Both the position numbers and the translations under genes were made by a program. 64,000 nucleotides of DNA from Gloeomargarita sp. SRBZ-1_bins_9 (GTDB taxonomy: Bacteria > Cyanobacteriota > Cyanobacteriia > Gloeomargaritales > Gloeomargaritaceae), in contig JAUQVX010000004.1 of the NCBI GenBank assembly GCA_039794565.1, forward strand, positions 62,001 through 126,000. The letters run 5' to 3'. Shown piece after piece: positions 8,557 through 18,093 of the stretch. The notes under the pieces were generated by a model that was given only the letters and a program-made list of their open reading frames with translations, did no database searches and was not told the DNA's origin. Every line of letters begins with the position of its first letter. The first letter of the stretch is position 1.

Positions 8557-10902
8557 GTGCGCTACAGACAGTTCCTCAAGGGGATCAAGAAGCGATTGGG
8601 TCGGAAACATCGTAGTCTGGCTGTAGCTACGCTGCAACCGGTGGCGCTAATTCTGGTCACCGCTGTTTTTGTATTCGCGTTTCTCAGTTGGCGTTTGGTT
8701 TCCTGGCAGTTGGATGCTTTTGATGCGGCCTCCTACCGGCAGGATGTGCAGCGGGTGAGCGCCGTATTACGCCGGGATGCCGATGTGATGCTGGGGTTTG
8801 TCCGGGACTATGCCACTTGGGATGAGATCTACGACTATGTCCGCGGTCAAAACGGTCAGTTTGTCGAAAAAAACTTTACACTTTCCACCCTGTCCCAACT
8901 GCATTTCCATGGCGCGGCCATCGTGGGTGAGACGGGACGGGTCTGGACGGCATTCACCTGGGATGACCAGGGCCGTAGGCAACCTTTGCCGCCAACCGTT
9001 TTGCAGTGGCTGGTGCAGGAGGCTCGACGTGGCGCTCACCGACCGGCAGCCCATTATTTTTTGTGGCTGGGGCAGCGGCCTGTGGCTATTGCGGCGGCGC
9101 CGGTTACCGACACCCAAAATCAAAAGTCGGGTCAGGCGCGGTTTTATCTGCTGCGTTATTTGGATGGTCCCTACCATGCCCTCATTCAACAGCTCACGGC
9201 CACATCTTTTGTTTTTACAGGGGAAACGGGGTTGCAGGTCGTGCGCCGGGGCGAAATGTGGATGGTCCATCAAAGGATGGCGCCGGGGATGGAGATTTGT
9301 GTCCAGGGGAAGACGCGCCTAGCTGGACAGCGACAGTTGATGGGTTGGCTGTTCCTGCTCAATGGGGGATTGCTGGTGCTGGTGTGTTTGGGGGGCACCT
9401 ACTGGGTGTGGCAAAAACGGGTTTTGCGGCGGTTGAGTTTATTTGCCGACCGGGCGGTGGCCGCGCGGGAAACCCAGGATGTGCATATCCGCTGGCCGGT
9501 GCAAGGGGAGGACGAGTTGGACCACCTGGCCAGGGCGCTCAATCAATTGCAAGCCACCTTGGCCCGGCACCAGGCTGAACTCCAACAGTTGGTCTACTAC
9601 GACAGCCTAACGGGGTTAGCCAATCGGCGTTTTTTATTGGACTATCTCAACCAACTACCGGCCAGCCCCAGCGTCCATGCCCTGATGCTGCTGGATTTGG
9701 ACCATTTCAAGAAAGTGAACGATGCCAACGGCCACCTGCGGGGGGATGAGTTGCTTGTGGAGGTGGGAAACCGGCTGCGGCAAACTATGCCAGCGGAAGC
9801 CTTGGTGGCCCGTTTGGGGGGAGATGAGTTTGTCGTGGTTTTGCCCGAGGTGGCCCCTGAGACGACCACAGCCGCCACCATCGCCCGGCAAATCGCCCAG
9901 ACCATCCTAGAGACGCTGGCGAAACCGTTTTTTTGCCCCTACGGCGAGTACGGTCTCACCGCCAGTATTGGCATCACCCTTTTTCGGACGCCGCTGGAGG
10001 ATGTATACACCCTGTTGCAGCAGGCGGATGCCGCGATGTACCGCAGTAAGGCCACCGGTCGTAACCGGTCTTCCCTGTTTCATCCCCAGTTGCAGGTGCA
10101 CATCCAGCGCCGCGCCCATCTGGAACAGGACCTGTCAGCTGCCCTGGAAAAGGGGCAATTGACCATCCACTACCAGCCCCAGGTGACCGACGACCACCGG
10201 TTGTGGGGGGTTGAGGCCCTGGTGCGCTGGCGGCATCCCCATCAGGGCTGGGTCCCACCGGCTGCGTTCATCCCGGTGGCCGAGGACAATGGTTTGATGG
10301 TTCCCCTAGGCAATTGGGTACTCACAGCGGCCTGCACCCAATTGGCACGCTGGGCGGATCACCCCGTCCTAAGCCAAGGGGATATGGCGGTCAATGTCAG
10401 CGCCCGACAGGTCCACCAGCCGGATTTTGTCCCCCAGCTGCTGACCATCCTGGAGCATACCGGCGCCAATCCCCACCGACTGGTCCTGGAGTTGACTGAG
10501 ACGGTGATGCTGGAGGACCTGGACCGGGTGGGCCAGAAACTTAAGCAGCTGCGGGCGGCGGGGGTGCGCTTGGCCCTTGATGACTTTGGCCTGGGGTACT
10601 CCGCCTTGCGCTATTTGAAACGCCTGCCTTTAAGCCAACTTAAAATTGACCGCCTTTTTGTGCGCCATGTGCTGGAGAACCCCCATGACCAGGCGATTGT
10701 CCGCATGATCCTGGCCCTGGGGGAAACCCTGCATTTGGATGTACTCGCCGAGGGCGTTGAACAAGAGGGCCAGCGGGATTTCCTGGTCGCGCAGGGGTGT
10801 CGGATTTACCAGGGGTATTTATTTGCTCCGCCCTTGCCGGTGGAGGAGCTGGAGACCTGGGTGGCGCAACGTGCCATGATGGGAAAGGGGGTGGAGCAGT
10901 GA
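8557..10902 (+). CDS. Membrane CHASE4-GGDEF-EAL cyclic-di-GMP turnover protein
   Basis: A 781-residue inner-membrane signalling enzyme starting at GTG. Order: one TM (about 25-50), extracytoplasmic CHASE4-type sensor with DVMLGFVRDYATWDEIYDYV, second TM (about 262-285), a HAMP-like linker, GGDEF domain with intact GGDEF near residue 421, and EAL domain with EAL near 553. EAL catalytic residues appear intact: LELTET, ALDDFGLGYS, LKIDRLFV, LAEGVE. The inhibitory RxxD site normally just before GGDEF is absent (PAEALVAR), so product inhibition of any cyclase activity should be missing. Both making and breaking c-di-GMP are possible; which dominates is not visible. It follows the glycosyltransferase by 8 bases. 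Confidence 0.93.
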   Translation: MRYRQFLKGIKKRLGRKHRSLAVATLQPVALILVTAVFVFAFLSWRLVSWQLDAFDAASYRQDVQRVSAVLRRDADVMLGFVRDYATWDEIYDYVRGQNGQFVEKNFTLSTLSQLHFHGAAIVGETGRVWTAFTWDDQGRRQPLPPTVLQWLVQEARRGAHRPAAHYFLWLGQRPVAIAAAPVTDTQNQKSGQARFYLLRYLDGPYHALIQQLTATSFVFTGETGLQVVRRGEMWMVHQRMAPGMEICVQGKTRLAGQRQLMGWLFLLNGGLLVLVCLGGTYWVWQKRVLRRLSLFADRAVAARETQDVHIRWPVQGEDELDHLARALNQLQATLARHQAELQQLVYYDSLTGLANRRFLLDYLNQLPASPSVHALMLLDLDHFKKVNDANGHLRGDELLVEVGNRLRQTMPAEALVARLGGDEFVVVLPEVAPETTTAATIARQIAQTILETLAKPFFCPYGEYGLTASIGITLFRTPLEDVYTLLQQADAAMYRSKATGRNRSSLFHPQLQVHIQRRAHLEQDLSAALEKGQLTIHYQPQVTDDHRLWGVEALVRWRHPHQGWVPPAAFIPVAEDNGLMVPLGNWVLTAACTQLARWADHPVLSQGDMAVNVSARQVHQPDFVPQLLTILEHTGANPHRLVLELTETVMLEDLDRVGQKLKQLRAAGVRLALDDFGLGYSALRYLKRLPLSQLKIDRLFVRHVLENPHDQAIVRMILALGETLHLDVLAEGVEQEGQRDFLVAQGCRIYQGYLFAPPLPVEELETWVAQRAMMGKGVEQ

Positions 10903-10905
10903 CCG

Positions 10906-11832
10906 GTGCAGCTCAGGCAAGTCATTATCACCTACAAGGCCCACGACCCGGAAAGTAAGCAGTGGGCTATCCGCTGTGAGCAGGAGTTGAGGGCGCAGGG
11001 GGTGCGGGTGTTGTTAGGCCCCAGTGGCCCCAAGGACAACCCCTATCCGGTCTTTCTGGCCTCGGCCAATCAGGGCATTGATTTGGCGTTGGTACTGGGG
11101 GGCGATGGCACGGCGTTGGGGGCGGCACGACACTTGGCCAGCGAAGGCATCCCCATCCTGGCGGTCAATATTGGGGGGCGCTTGGGGTTTCTGACGGAAC
11201 CGGCGGAGGTGTTGCGCAACACGCAAGCAGTCTGGGAACGCCTGCGGGCAGACCAGTACGCCGTCCAGAAACGTATGATGGTCCAGGCGCAACTGTTTGA
11301 GGGCAACGCACGACCAGGCCAACCGGCTAGCGAGGTGTTCTGGGCCTTGAACGAAATGGCCGTTAAACCCGCCAGCGTGGACCGGCTGCCGACCTGCGTG
11401 CTGGAGGTGGAAATTGACGGCGAACTGGTGGACCAGTACCAGGGGGATGGTTTGATCGTGGCGACGCCCACCGGTTCAACGTCCTACACCTTGTCGGCGG
11501 GGGGGTCCATCCTCCACCCCGGTATGGAAGCGTTAGCGGTGGTCCCCATCTGTCCCTTGAGCCTTTCCAGCCGCCCCCTGATCCTGCCGCCGGCTTTCGT
11601 GGTGAGCATTTGGCCGTTGCAGGACCGGGACCTGAACACCAAGTTGTGGATGGATGGAGTTTTGGCCACCAGCATTTGGCCGGGCCAACGGGTGGATGTG
11701 CGCCGGGCGCCACGGGATGCCCACTTCATCATCCTCCAGGAAAACTACTCCTACTACCGCATCCTGCGGGAAAAGTTGCAGTGGGCCGGTGCCCTGGTCC
11801 CCTATCCCAACAACCACCGGGTGACCTCATAG
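10906..11832 (+). CDS. nadK: NAD kinase
   Basis: Phosphorylates NAD to NADP. The 308-residue protein shows [14 protein letters not shown] (the GGDG ATP/NAD site), [11 protein letters not shown], the LNEMAVKP block and the [21 protein letters not shown] motif. GTG start three bases after the preceding stop. Cyanobacteria usually have two NadK paralogues; this one has the ~305-residue form. The 3' end overlaps the convergent pseudouridine synthase gene by 6 bases. Confidence 0.95.
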   Translation: MQLRQVIITYKAHDPESKQWAIRCEQELRAQGVRVLLGPSGPKDNPYPVFLASANQGIDLALVLGGDGTALGAARHLASEGIPILAVNIGGRLGFLTEPAEVLRNTQAVWERLRADQYAVQKRMMVQAQLFEGNARPGQPASEVFWALNEMAVKPASVDRLPTCVLEVEIDGELVDQYQGDGLIVATPTGSTSYTLSAGGSILHPGMEALAVVPICPLSLSSRPLILPPAFVVSIWPLQDRDLNTKLWMDGVLATSIWPGQRVDVRRAPRDAHFIILQENYSYYRILREKLQWAGALVPYPNNHRVTS

Positions 11833-12408
11833 CCGAGTCAGCTGCCCCAGTTGCTGTCGTTCGGCGGGGGTGAGTTCGCGCCAGCATCCCGGCGGCAAAT
11901 CCCCGAGCTGCAACGGTCCAATGGCCACCCGCACCAACCGCAACGTGGGATACCCCACCGCCGCCGTCATCCGCCGCACCTGGCGATTGCGCCCCTCCCG
12001 CAGGGTGATTTGCAACCAACTGGTTGGAATGGCCCGCCGAAACCGAATCGGGGGGTCCCGGGGCGGCAGGGTCGGTTCCTGGGCCAGGAAGACCACCTCG
12101 GCCGGACGGGTGCGGTAACCCCGGATGACCACCCCCTGGCGCAACTGCTCCAGCACCGCCGGCGTCGGGATGCCCTCCACCTGGACCCAGTAGGTGCGGG
12201 GGTGACCGTAGCGGGGGTCGGTCAGGCGATGTTGCAGACGGCCATCGTTGGTAAGCAGCAGCAGCCCTTCACTGTCGTAGTCCAACCGCCCCACCGGATA
12301 GACCTCCGGAATCGGAATAAAATCCTTGAGCGTCCGGCGGCCTTGGTCATCCCGAAACTGGCACAACACCCGGTAAGGCTTGTGAAACAGGAGATAACGA
12401 TACGCCAT
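11827..12408 (-). CDS. rluE: RNA pseudouridine synthase, RluE/RsuA family
   Basis: A 193-residue synthase lacking the N-terminal S4 domain. [17 protein letters not shown] holds the catalytic Asp, and [29 protein letters not shown] is the typical RsuA-family C-terminal motif. The absence of S4 and the start [17 protein letters not shown] resemble RluE, which modifies U2457 of 23S rRNA in E. coli; the target here is inferred. It ends 4 bases downstream of the anmK gene stop region, in the same direction as anmK and murQ. Confidence 0.88.
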   Translation of the reverse strand: MAYRYLLFHKPYRVLCQFRDDQGRRTLKDFIPIPEVYPVGRLDYDSEGLLLLTNDGRLQHRLTDPRYGHPRTYWVQVEGIPTPAVLEQLRQGVVIRGYRTRPAEVVFLAQEPTLPPRDPPIRFRRAIPTSWLQITLREGRNRQVRRMTAAVGYPTLRLVRVAIGPLQLGDLPPGCWRELTPAERQQLGQLTRL

Positions 12409-12411
12409 GCA

Positions 12412-13545
12412 CTACAACTCAGTGATCTTGCCCAGGAGTACAGCCCGTTGCGCCCCCGTAACCGCCGGGATATTGGTCGGACGACCGTCAATCCGTTCCG
12501 CCGCTAGAATGGCAAACGCCAGGGCCTCTTTACTGTCGGGGTCAATGCCGTAAATGCTGCTAGAGTGGATTGGGATGGGGGCAAACAAATCTTGCAAATG
12601 CTGCAGCAAAACCGGGTTATGCACCCCCCCACCGCTAACGATGACTTCCGTTACCTCCTGCTGGGGACGCACCCAGCGCCGGTACTGGGCAACAATGGCC
12701 GCCGCCGTGAAGTAGGTCACCGTTGCGAACAGGTCATACCAGGACTGGGGCGAGCCGGGGTTGACGTAGTTCACCAGCTCCTGCACAAACCCAGCGCCAA
12801 ACTGTTCCCGCCCGGCCGATTTGGGGGGTGGTTGCGCCAGAAACGGATGGGCCATCAGGTGATCCAACCAAGCCTGTCGCAGCTGTCCCTGCTTCGCCCA
12901 CTGCCCATCCCGGTCGCAGCGCTGTTGTCCCCGGGTAAACAGGGCCGCCAACTCATCCAACACCATATTGGCCGGGCCGCAGTCAAAAGCCAAGTGGGCC
13001 TGCCCTGCCACCACCAGGGTGCAATTGGCAATTCCCCCCAAATTCAACGCCAACACCGGTCGTTGCAGGTGCCCCAACAGCCGGGCATCCACATAGGGCA
13101 CCAAGGGCGCGCCACATCCCCCCACCGCCACATCGTGGATACGAAAATCCGACACCACCGGACAGCCGAACCGCGCCGCCAGGAAAGCCGGTTCCCCCAG
13201 TTGCAACGTCACCCGCTGGTGCTCGTGATAGACCGTCTGGCCGTGACTGCCGATCAAATGCACCTCGGTGGGGAAATCCGCCAACACCTGGGCCAACGCC
13301 TCCGCAAAGGCCTCCCCAATCTGCCGGTGCCAGTGGGCAATTTGCGCCAGATTCCCGGATGACTGCAGCAACGCCCAGCGCAGAGATGGGGGATAGGGCA
13401 CCGTACGGGCCGTCAACCAACGACACTGCCAGGGTTGCCGGTGGATTTCACACAAACACACATCAATACCATCCATGGACGTCCCCGACAGCAAACCCGC
13501 CACGATGCGTTTGTCCAGCCTTTGCACATCAGCCAATCGCCACAT
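12412..13545 (-). CDS. anmK: Anhydro-N-acetylmuramic acid kinase
   Basis: Converts 1,6-anhydro-MurNAc released by wall turnover into MurNAc-6-phosphate. The 377 residues carry GLLSGTSMDGIDVCL, GSHGQTVYHEH, LNLGGIANCT and VSGGGVHNPVLLQHL, the ASKHA-type phosphate and sugar motifs of AnmK. The start overlaps the murQ 3' end by 17 bases, and MurQ would use its product, so the two form a recycling unit. Confidence 0.95.
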   Translation of the reverse strand: MWRLADVQRLDKRIVAGLLSGTSMDGIDVCLCEIHRQPWQCRWLTARTVPYPPSLRWALLQSSGNLAQIAHWHRQIGEAFAEALAQVLADFPTEVHLIGSHGQTVYHEHQRVTLQLGEPAFLAARFGCPVVSDFRIHDVAVGGCGAPLVPYVDARLLGHLQRPVLALNLGGIANCTLVVAGQAHLAFDCGPANMVLDELAALFTRGQQRCDRDGQWAKQGQLRQAWLDHLMAHPFLAQPPPKSAGREQFGAGFVQELVNYVNPGSPQSWYDLFATVTYFTAAAIVAQYRRWVRPQQEVTEVIVSGGGVHNPVLLQHLQDLFAPIPIHSSSIYGIDPDSKEALAFAILAAERIDGRPTNIPAVTGAQRAVLLGKITEL

Positions 13546-14461
13546 CCCCGATTACCCGGCGCAAATGGCCCTGGGCCGCCGCCAGTAATTGTTGGGCCTC
13601 GGCAAAACCCACCTGCCGATGATGCATCACCACCGCCGTTTTCACCTGTCCTTGGGCCTGCACCAGCAATTGGTAGGCCGCCTCCCGCTCCAACCCCGTC
13701 AAATACTGCACAAACCGCGTCCCCCGATCCCACAACTTTTGGTTGGTCGCCCGCAAATCCACCATCAGATTGCCGTAGACCTTACCCAGCTTCACCATCA
13801 CCGCCGTGCTGAGCATATTGAGCACCAATTTGGTGGCCGTTCCCGCCTTCAGGCGCGTCGAACCGGTGAGAATTTCCGGCCCAACCGGTAAAACAATCGC
13901 CTGGTCCACCCTCACCCATTGCGCCCCCTCGGGATTGCAGGTGATGAAAATTGTAGGACTGCCCAAGGCCTGGGCGTACTCCAAACCCGCCAGCACGTAG
14001 GGCGTTGTAGAACCGGCAGCGATCCCACACAGCACATCGCCCTGGCGGAAGCCCCGCGCCTGTATGTCCCGGATGGCCTGCTCCCGGTCGTCTTCTGCCC
14101 CCTCCACCGCCTGTTTAAGCGCCCGGTCCCCCCCGGCAATAATCCCCTGGACCATCTCCGGGTCGGTGGAAAACGTGGGGGGACATTCAGCCGCATCCAG
14201 AACCCCCAAACGTCCGCTGGTGCCCGCCCCCAGGTAAAACAGGCGATGTCCCTGGGCCAACTGCTGCCCGATGATCTCCACCGCCCGGGCAATGGACGGA
14301 ATGGCCCGTTCCACCACCAAGGGCACCTGCTGGTCTGCCCGGTTCATCAGACGCAGCATGTCCTCAACCGAACATCGGTCCAGATAGGTGCTCTCCGGAT
14401 GCCGCTGCTCCGTCAACAAATGCCCCCGGTCAACCATAGGCCCCTGGTTGCTCGCCGCCAT
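13529..14461 (-). CDS. murQ: N-acetylmuramic acid 6-phosphate etherase
   Basis: Cleaves the lactyl ether of MurNAc-6-P to give GlcNAc-6-P and lactate. The 310-residue SIS-domain protein has YLGAGTSGRLGVLDAAECPPTFSTDP, the catalytic Glu region GGDRALKQAVEGAEDD and CGIAAGSTTPYVLAGLEYA. Upstream gene of the murQ-anmK pair. It is divergent from the photolyase gene, with only about 36 bases between starts. Confidence 0.96.
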   Translation of the reverse strand: MAASNQGPMVDRGHLLTEQRHPESTYLDRCSVEDMLRLMNRADQQVPLVVERAIPSIARAVEIIGQQLAQGHRLFYLGAGTSGRLGVLDAAECPPTFSTDPEMVQGIIAGGDRALKQAVEGAEDDREQAIRDIQARGFRQGDVLCGIAAGSTTPYVLAGLEYAQALGSPTIFITCNPEGAQWVRVDQAIVLPVGPEILTGSTRLKAGTATKLVLNMLSTAVMVKLGKVYGNLMVDLRATNQKLWDRGTRFVQYLTGLEREAAYQLLVQAQGQVKTAVVMHHRQVGFAEAQQLLAAAQGHLRRVIGDVAIG

Positions 14462-14497
14462 CCCTTTATGATAGGGGTGAAGGGTTGCGGTTGCCGG

Positions 14498-16057
14498 ATG
14501 CCCCCGATTAATTTGGTTTGGTTTCGCCGGGATTTGCGCCTGGGGGATAACGAAATCGTGTGGCGGGGCAGCCAGGGCCTAATCCTCCCTTTTTTCGTCA
14601 TTGACCCCTGGTTTTACCGGCAACCGGAAATCAGCGCCCATCGCGTGCAGTTTTTGTGGGAATCCCTGGCGGATTTAGACTGGCAACTGCGACAGCGGGG
14701 CAGTCAGCTTTATATCTTTTTGGGCCCCAGCATAGCCGTGATCCAGACCTTGACCCAGGAACTGTTGACCCAGGGGTACATACCCCACCTATGGTTCAAC
14801 CGGGACATCCAGGTGACCTACGGACTAGAACGGGACCGGGCCATTGTGCAGTTCTACCGCGAACGTCATTTGCCCATTACGGAAGGCACCAACTTTTTCC
14901 TGAACCCCAACGGTCACGGGGACGATTGGCTGGAGAAGTACTACGCCTACCAAAACCAACCCCTGTATCCCACGCCCGAACGGTTGACGACCCCCCCGCT
15001 CACCCTGACCACCCCCCAAATCCCCCTAGCGGATATTGCCAAAACGTTCAACCTCCCCTGTGCACCCAACCCCTGGTTCAAGGGCGGTGCATCCCAAGCG
15101 CAAGCCACCCTGCAATCTTTTTTAGAGCGGCGCTTTTGGGGCTATCACTGGAAACTTTCTCGTCCCTGGTTAGCCCAGCAGGGGGCCACCTCCCACCTCT
15201 CGCCCCATTTGACCTTCGGCACGATTAGCAACCGCCAGGTGTACCAGGCCGTGCAGCAAAAACGCCGCGCCTACCCCGACCATCACCGGGCCGTTTTATC
15301 CCTGCGGGCCTTTCGAGACCGGTTACGCTGGCGCGATGCCGCTAGTCAACGCCTCTACGACAACCCCCAGTTGGTCCATCGCAATCTCTACCCCGAATTC
15401 GACGACTGGTACACCGACGCCCCCCTATCGCCCGAGAAACAGGAGCTGTTTTGGCGCTGGCAACAAGGGTTGACCGGTTTTCCCCTGGTGGATGCCAGCA
15501 TGCGCCAATTGCGGCACATGGGGTGGATGAACTTTCGCATGCGGGCTATGTGCGCCACCTTTTTGACCATCAACTGCGGCATTTCTTGGCACCACGGCGC
15601 CCGCCACTACATGCAGTATTTAATCGACGGGGACCTGGCGATTGACCACTGGCAATGGCAAAGCCAAGCGGGGATTACCAACCCCTTAGCGCCCGGTTTT
15701 CGCATCTACAACCCCGAACGCAACGCCCGCGAGCGGGATGAAAACTGGCAATTTATCCACTACTGGGTGCCGGAGCTGCGCGCCATTGGTCCGGACGATT
15801 GGGGTAAAGTTTCCCTGGCCCATTACCCCCCACCCATGCTGGACTGGGCGCAAACCCGACAACACCATGGCGCCATCATCCAGGGCATCCGCGCCCGTAT
15901 CCGCCAACGCCTGTATCGCGAACAGGGACCCGAACTCACCCGCGCCCAACAGACCCAAACCGCCATCCAACGCTATCACCAGCGCTGGCAACGCTATTAC
16001 CAACAGGCCGCCGGCGTGCAGCAGTTGTCCCTGGATTGGGGTCCTTGGCCGGAATAG
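14498..16057 (+). CDS. phr: Photolyase/cryptochrome-family flavoprotein
   Basis: A 519-residue light-dependent flavoprotein. N-terminal antenna-binding Rossmann domain begins INLVWFRRDLRLGDNEI; the C-terminal helical FAD domain includes SRPWLAQQGATSHLSPHLTFGTISNRQVYQA, FPLVDASMRQLRHMGWMNFRMRAMCATFL, and QWQSQAGITNPLAPGFRIYNPE. The pattern fits the FAD-binding photolyase superfamily; CPD repair is the likely role, but the FRIYNPERNARERD variant is unlike classical PhrA (FNP..Q), so a cryptochrome-like function is possible. ATG 14498 is chosen because homology starts there; the open frame continues far upstream only as a shadow of murQ. ATG 14469 is an alternative. Confidence 0.85.
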   Translation: MPPINLVWFRRDLRLGDNEIVWRGSQGLILPFFVIDPWFYRQPEISAHRVQFLWESLADLDWQLRQRGSQLYIFLGPSIAVIQTLTQELLTQGYIPHLWFNRDIQVTYGLERDRAIVQFYRERHLPITEGTNFFLNPNGHGDDWLEKYYAYQNQPLYPTPERLTTPPLTLTTPQIPLADIAKTFNLPCAPNPWFKGGASQAQATLQSFLERRFWGYHWKLSRPWLAQQGATSHLSPHLTFGTISNRQVYQAVQQKRRAYPDHHRAVLSLRAFRDRLRWRDAASQRLYDNPQLVHRNLYPEFDDWYTDAPLSPEKQELFWRWQQGLTGFPLVDASMRQLRHMGWMNFRMRAMCATFLTINCGISWHHGARHYMQYLIDGDLAIDHWQWQSQAGITNPLAPGFRIYNPERNARERDENWQFIHYWVPELRAIGPDDWGKVSLAHYPPPMLDWAQTRQHHGAIIQGIRARIRQRLYREQGPELTRAQQTQTAIQRYHQRWQRYYQQAAGVQQLSLDWGPWPE

Positions 16058-16070
16058 GGGGCGCGCTAGG

Positions 16071-16298
16071 ATGGGGGTTCAGTCCATGGTGACCCTGCAA
16101 CTGCGGCAATTAGCAATTCCCCCGGGTCAATGGCTGGTGATTCACGGGTTGGACTGGGCAGAATTGGAAGCCATCTTGACCGAGCTAGGGGAAAAGCGCC
16201 GGAGCCGCATTGCCTACCGCGATGGCGTGCTGGAGATACGCATGCCCTTACCGGAAGGCGACATCATCAAATTATGGCCAGTTTCACAGGCAGCTTAG
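16071..16298 (+). pseudogene. Uma2-family endonuclease remnant, C-terminally truncated
   Basis: About 62 residues match the start of Uma2 (DUF820) proteins: MVTLQLRQLAIPPGQW, LDWAELEAILTELGEKR, RIAYRDGVLEIRMPLPE. Normal Uma2 proteins run to about 190 residues and carry the PD-(D/E)XK catalytic residues further on; here homology stops near 16256 after MPLPE and the frame continues into the antisense of the neighbouring exporter remnant, ending at 16298. It is therefore a broken gene, not a small functional one. Confidence 0.75.
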
Positions 16299-16728
16299 CC
16301 AGCAGCACCAGCGCCGGGACAATGGCAAAACCACCCCGCCGGTCAAGAGACCCACCAACAGCAACCAGCAGTAGGGACAAACCGGGGGCACATAAGGGGC
16401 GGCCAAGTCCGGTTCGGGGGGACGCCGCCGGATCATCAAGACCGCCGCCACCAGCATCACCACCGCAAACAACGTCATCTGTAACGCATCGGTGACCCAG
16501 GGCAACGCCGCCAGACGCGCTCCCCCATAGGCCCCCACCATCGTCGCCAGGCCACCTGCCCCCGGCGTAGATAAGGAACCGCCCCCAGCAGGCTCACCGC
16601 ACCCACCACCACCAGGGTCATGGGGACAGCCGTTTTCGGTGGAATGCCAACACCGAACCACCGTCCCCCAACAACCCCAAACTCAGGCCGATGAGCACCG
16701 CCAGGGCATAACCCCCTAGGACTGCCAT
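16270..16728 (-). pseudogene. TauE/SafE-type sulfite exporter remnant, several frameshifts
   Basis: Pieces of a DUF81 (TauE/SafE) permease appear in all three minus frames: MAVLGGYALAVLIGLSLGLL then a break, VGIPPKTAVPMTLVVVGAVSLLGAVPYL, then TMVGAYGGARLAALPW and QMTLFAVVMLVAAVLMIRR, then IVPALVLLAKLPVKLAI. At least three frame changes and a short deletion after GGSVLA separate them, and the C-terminal half is missing where it meets the Uma2 remnant. The start overlaps the rhodanese 3' end by 13 bases, so it was once the last gene of the sulfide operon. Transport is certainly lost from this copy. Confidence 0.8.
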
Positions 16729-17279
16729 GTTTGGCCCACCCGCTGGTTATAGGGCAACTTGGCCAAGAGCATCCCCAGGGCGCAGGTATTGGTCACGCCG
16801 GCGAATACCAGCCCCGCCCCCACAAACCCGCTCAGCAGCAGGAACCAAGGCGAGACCGTCGCCCCCAGGATCGTCCCCAGCAACACCAGAGACCCGGCCA
16901 CAATTTGCACCTGCCGGAACAGGCTAATCGGCGCTTTCGGATTGCGCTCCACCGGATAACCGGCGTCCTTCCAGGCCAAGATACCCCCTTGCAGATGGGT
17001 CACCTGCTCGCACCCGGCGGCCAACAGTTGCTGCGCTGCCCGATAGGAACGGTTCCCCGACTGGCAGTACAACACCAGAACCTTGTCCTCCGGGCACTTA
17101 ATTTCTGCCGGGTTGAGCTTGGACAGGGGATGACAGACCGCTCCCGGAATCCGCTCTCCTGCGTACTCCGCCGGTTCTCGCACATCCACCAGCCATACCC
17201 GTCCGGCCTCCCACTCCGCCTTCAGCGTCGCCGGGTCCCAGCACCGCAACCCAGGCAACGTCGTTTGCGCTTGAGTCAT
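16716..17279 (-). CDS. Rhodanese with C-terminal DUF2892 membrane domain
   Basis: A 187-residue sulfurtransferase. The rhodanese domain (about 15-110) contains VWLVDVREPAEYAGERIPGA and the catalytic loop YCQSGNRS with active-site Cys; the C-terminal part (about 120-180) has two TM helices and the NTCALGMLLAKLPYN motif of DUF2892. It should move sulfane sulfur at the membrane, e.g. between glutathione persulfide and thiosulfate. Upstream in the same direction is a persulfide dioxygenase, downstream a ruined sulfite exporter; together they form a reduced-sulfur detoxification set. Confidence 0.92.
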   Translation of the reverse strand: MTQAQTTLPGLRCWDPATLKAEWEAGRVWLVDVREPAEYAGERIPGAVCHPLSKLNPAEIKCPEDKVLVLYCQSGNRSYRAAQQLLAAGCEQVTHLQGGILAWKDAGYPVERNPKAPISLFRQVQIVAGSLVLLGTILGATVSPWFLLLSGFVGAGLVFAGVTNTCALGMLLAKLPYNQRVGQTWQS

Positions 17280-17302
17280 CGCTTTCCTCCTCCTTGGCGC
17301 GG

Positions 17303-17995
17303 TTACACCGTCACTAGACCGCAGCGTTCGTTCGCCGGCACCGCTTCAGCAATCTTCTTCGGATCCGGCAGGTTCAGGCTGTTCATGATGGCAATAAACT
17401 CATCCCGAGACTTGCCGGCCAACCGCGGGTTCCAGCGCTTTTCCTCCCCAATGGTCGAAACCGTATGACCCCGGTAGTCATGCCCCGGATACACCAGCGT
17501 TTCATCCGGCAAGGTAAACAGCCGCTGGGTAATGGAATCATAGAGCTGACCAGGGTTGCCGCTTTGGAAATCCGTCCGGCCACAACCCCGGATAAACAAG
17601 GAATCCCCCGTCAACAGGTGCGTGCCGTTGACCAGATAGGCCATGTGACTGTCCGTATGCCCCAGGGTAGCAATCGCCTGAATCGAGACCTTCCCCACCT
17701 GGAGCACCTCACCATCGGCAATGAACCGGTCGGCGCACTCCGCCTTGGCCCCCACCGGCATCACCGTCTGACACCCGGTGACCTCCCGCAGCTTGCCGGC
17801 ACCAGTAATATGGTCGGCATGGACGTGGGTCTCCAGGGCATAGCGCAGGGTCAGCCCTAACTCCCGCAACAACTGCACATCCCGCTCCACCTGCTCCAGG
17901 ACCGAATCTACTAGCGCCGCCTCCTTCGTCTCCGGATCGGCAATCAGATAGCTGTAGGTCCAGGTCTCCCGGTCGTATAACTGCCGAAATAGCAT
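17303..17995 (-). CDS. Persulfide dioxygenase-like metallo-beta-lactamase (ETHE1/Blh type)
   Basis: A 230-residue nonheme-iron MBL-fold enzyme expected to oxidise glutathione persulfide to sulfite. Metal ligands are in THVHADHITGAG, LGHTDSHMAYL, LLTGDSLFIRGCGRTDF and YPGHDYRG, all standard for ETHE1-type proteins. The DFQSGNPGQLYDSI segment is also typical. ATG 17995 is chosen over 18022 since AGGAGGG lies 9 bases upstream. First gene of a minus-strand operon, divergent from the ArsR-type repressor gene; a palindrome lies between them. Confidence 0.92.
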   Translation of the reverse strand: MLFRQLYDRETWTYSYLIADPETKEAALVDSVLEQVERDVQLLRELGLTLRYALETHVHADHITGAGKLREVTGCQTVMPVGAKAECADRFIADGEVLQVGKVSIQAIATLGHTDSHMAYLVNGTHLLTGDSLFIRGCGRTDFQSGNPGQLYDSITQRLFTLPDETLVYPGHDYRGHTVSTIGEEKRWNPRLAGKSRDEFIAIMNSLNLPDPKKIAEAVPANERCGLVTV

Positions 17996-18033
17996 CACTC
18001 TTGCCCTCCTATGTGGCACCACTAGTTTTTAGT

Positions 18034-18057
18034 GTATAACCATATAATAATTTATAC
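18034..18057. promoter_or_regulatory. Palindromic operator in the ArsR/dioxygenase divergent promoter
   Basis: GTATAA (18034-18039) and TTATAC (18052-18057) form perfect 6-base arms 12 bases apart in an AT-rich segment. A plus-strand TATAAT at 18043-18048 sits inside. The size and place match operators of BigR/SqrR-type repressors, so binding here would block both directions. The palindrome is visible; regulator assignment is inferred. Confidence 0.6.
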
Positions 18058-18093
18058 AAGCGACAAGTGGGTTATGCTGGGATTAAGGCAGTG

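Noticed and set aside
13919-14497. Long N-terminal extension of the photolyase frame
   Set aside because: It is the antisense of murQ; photolyase homology begins at 14498.
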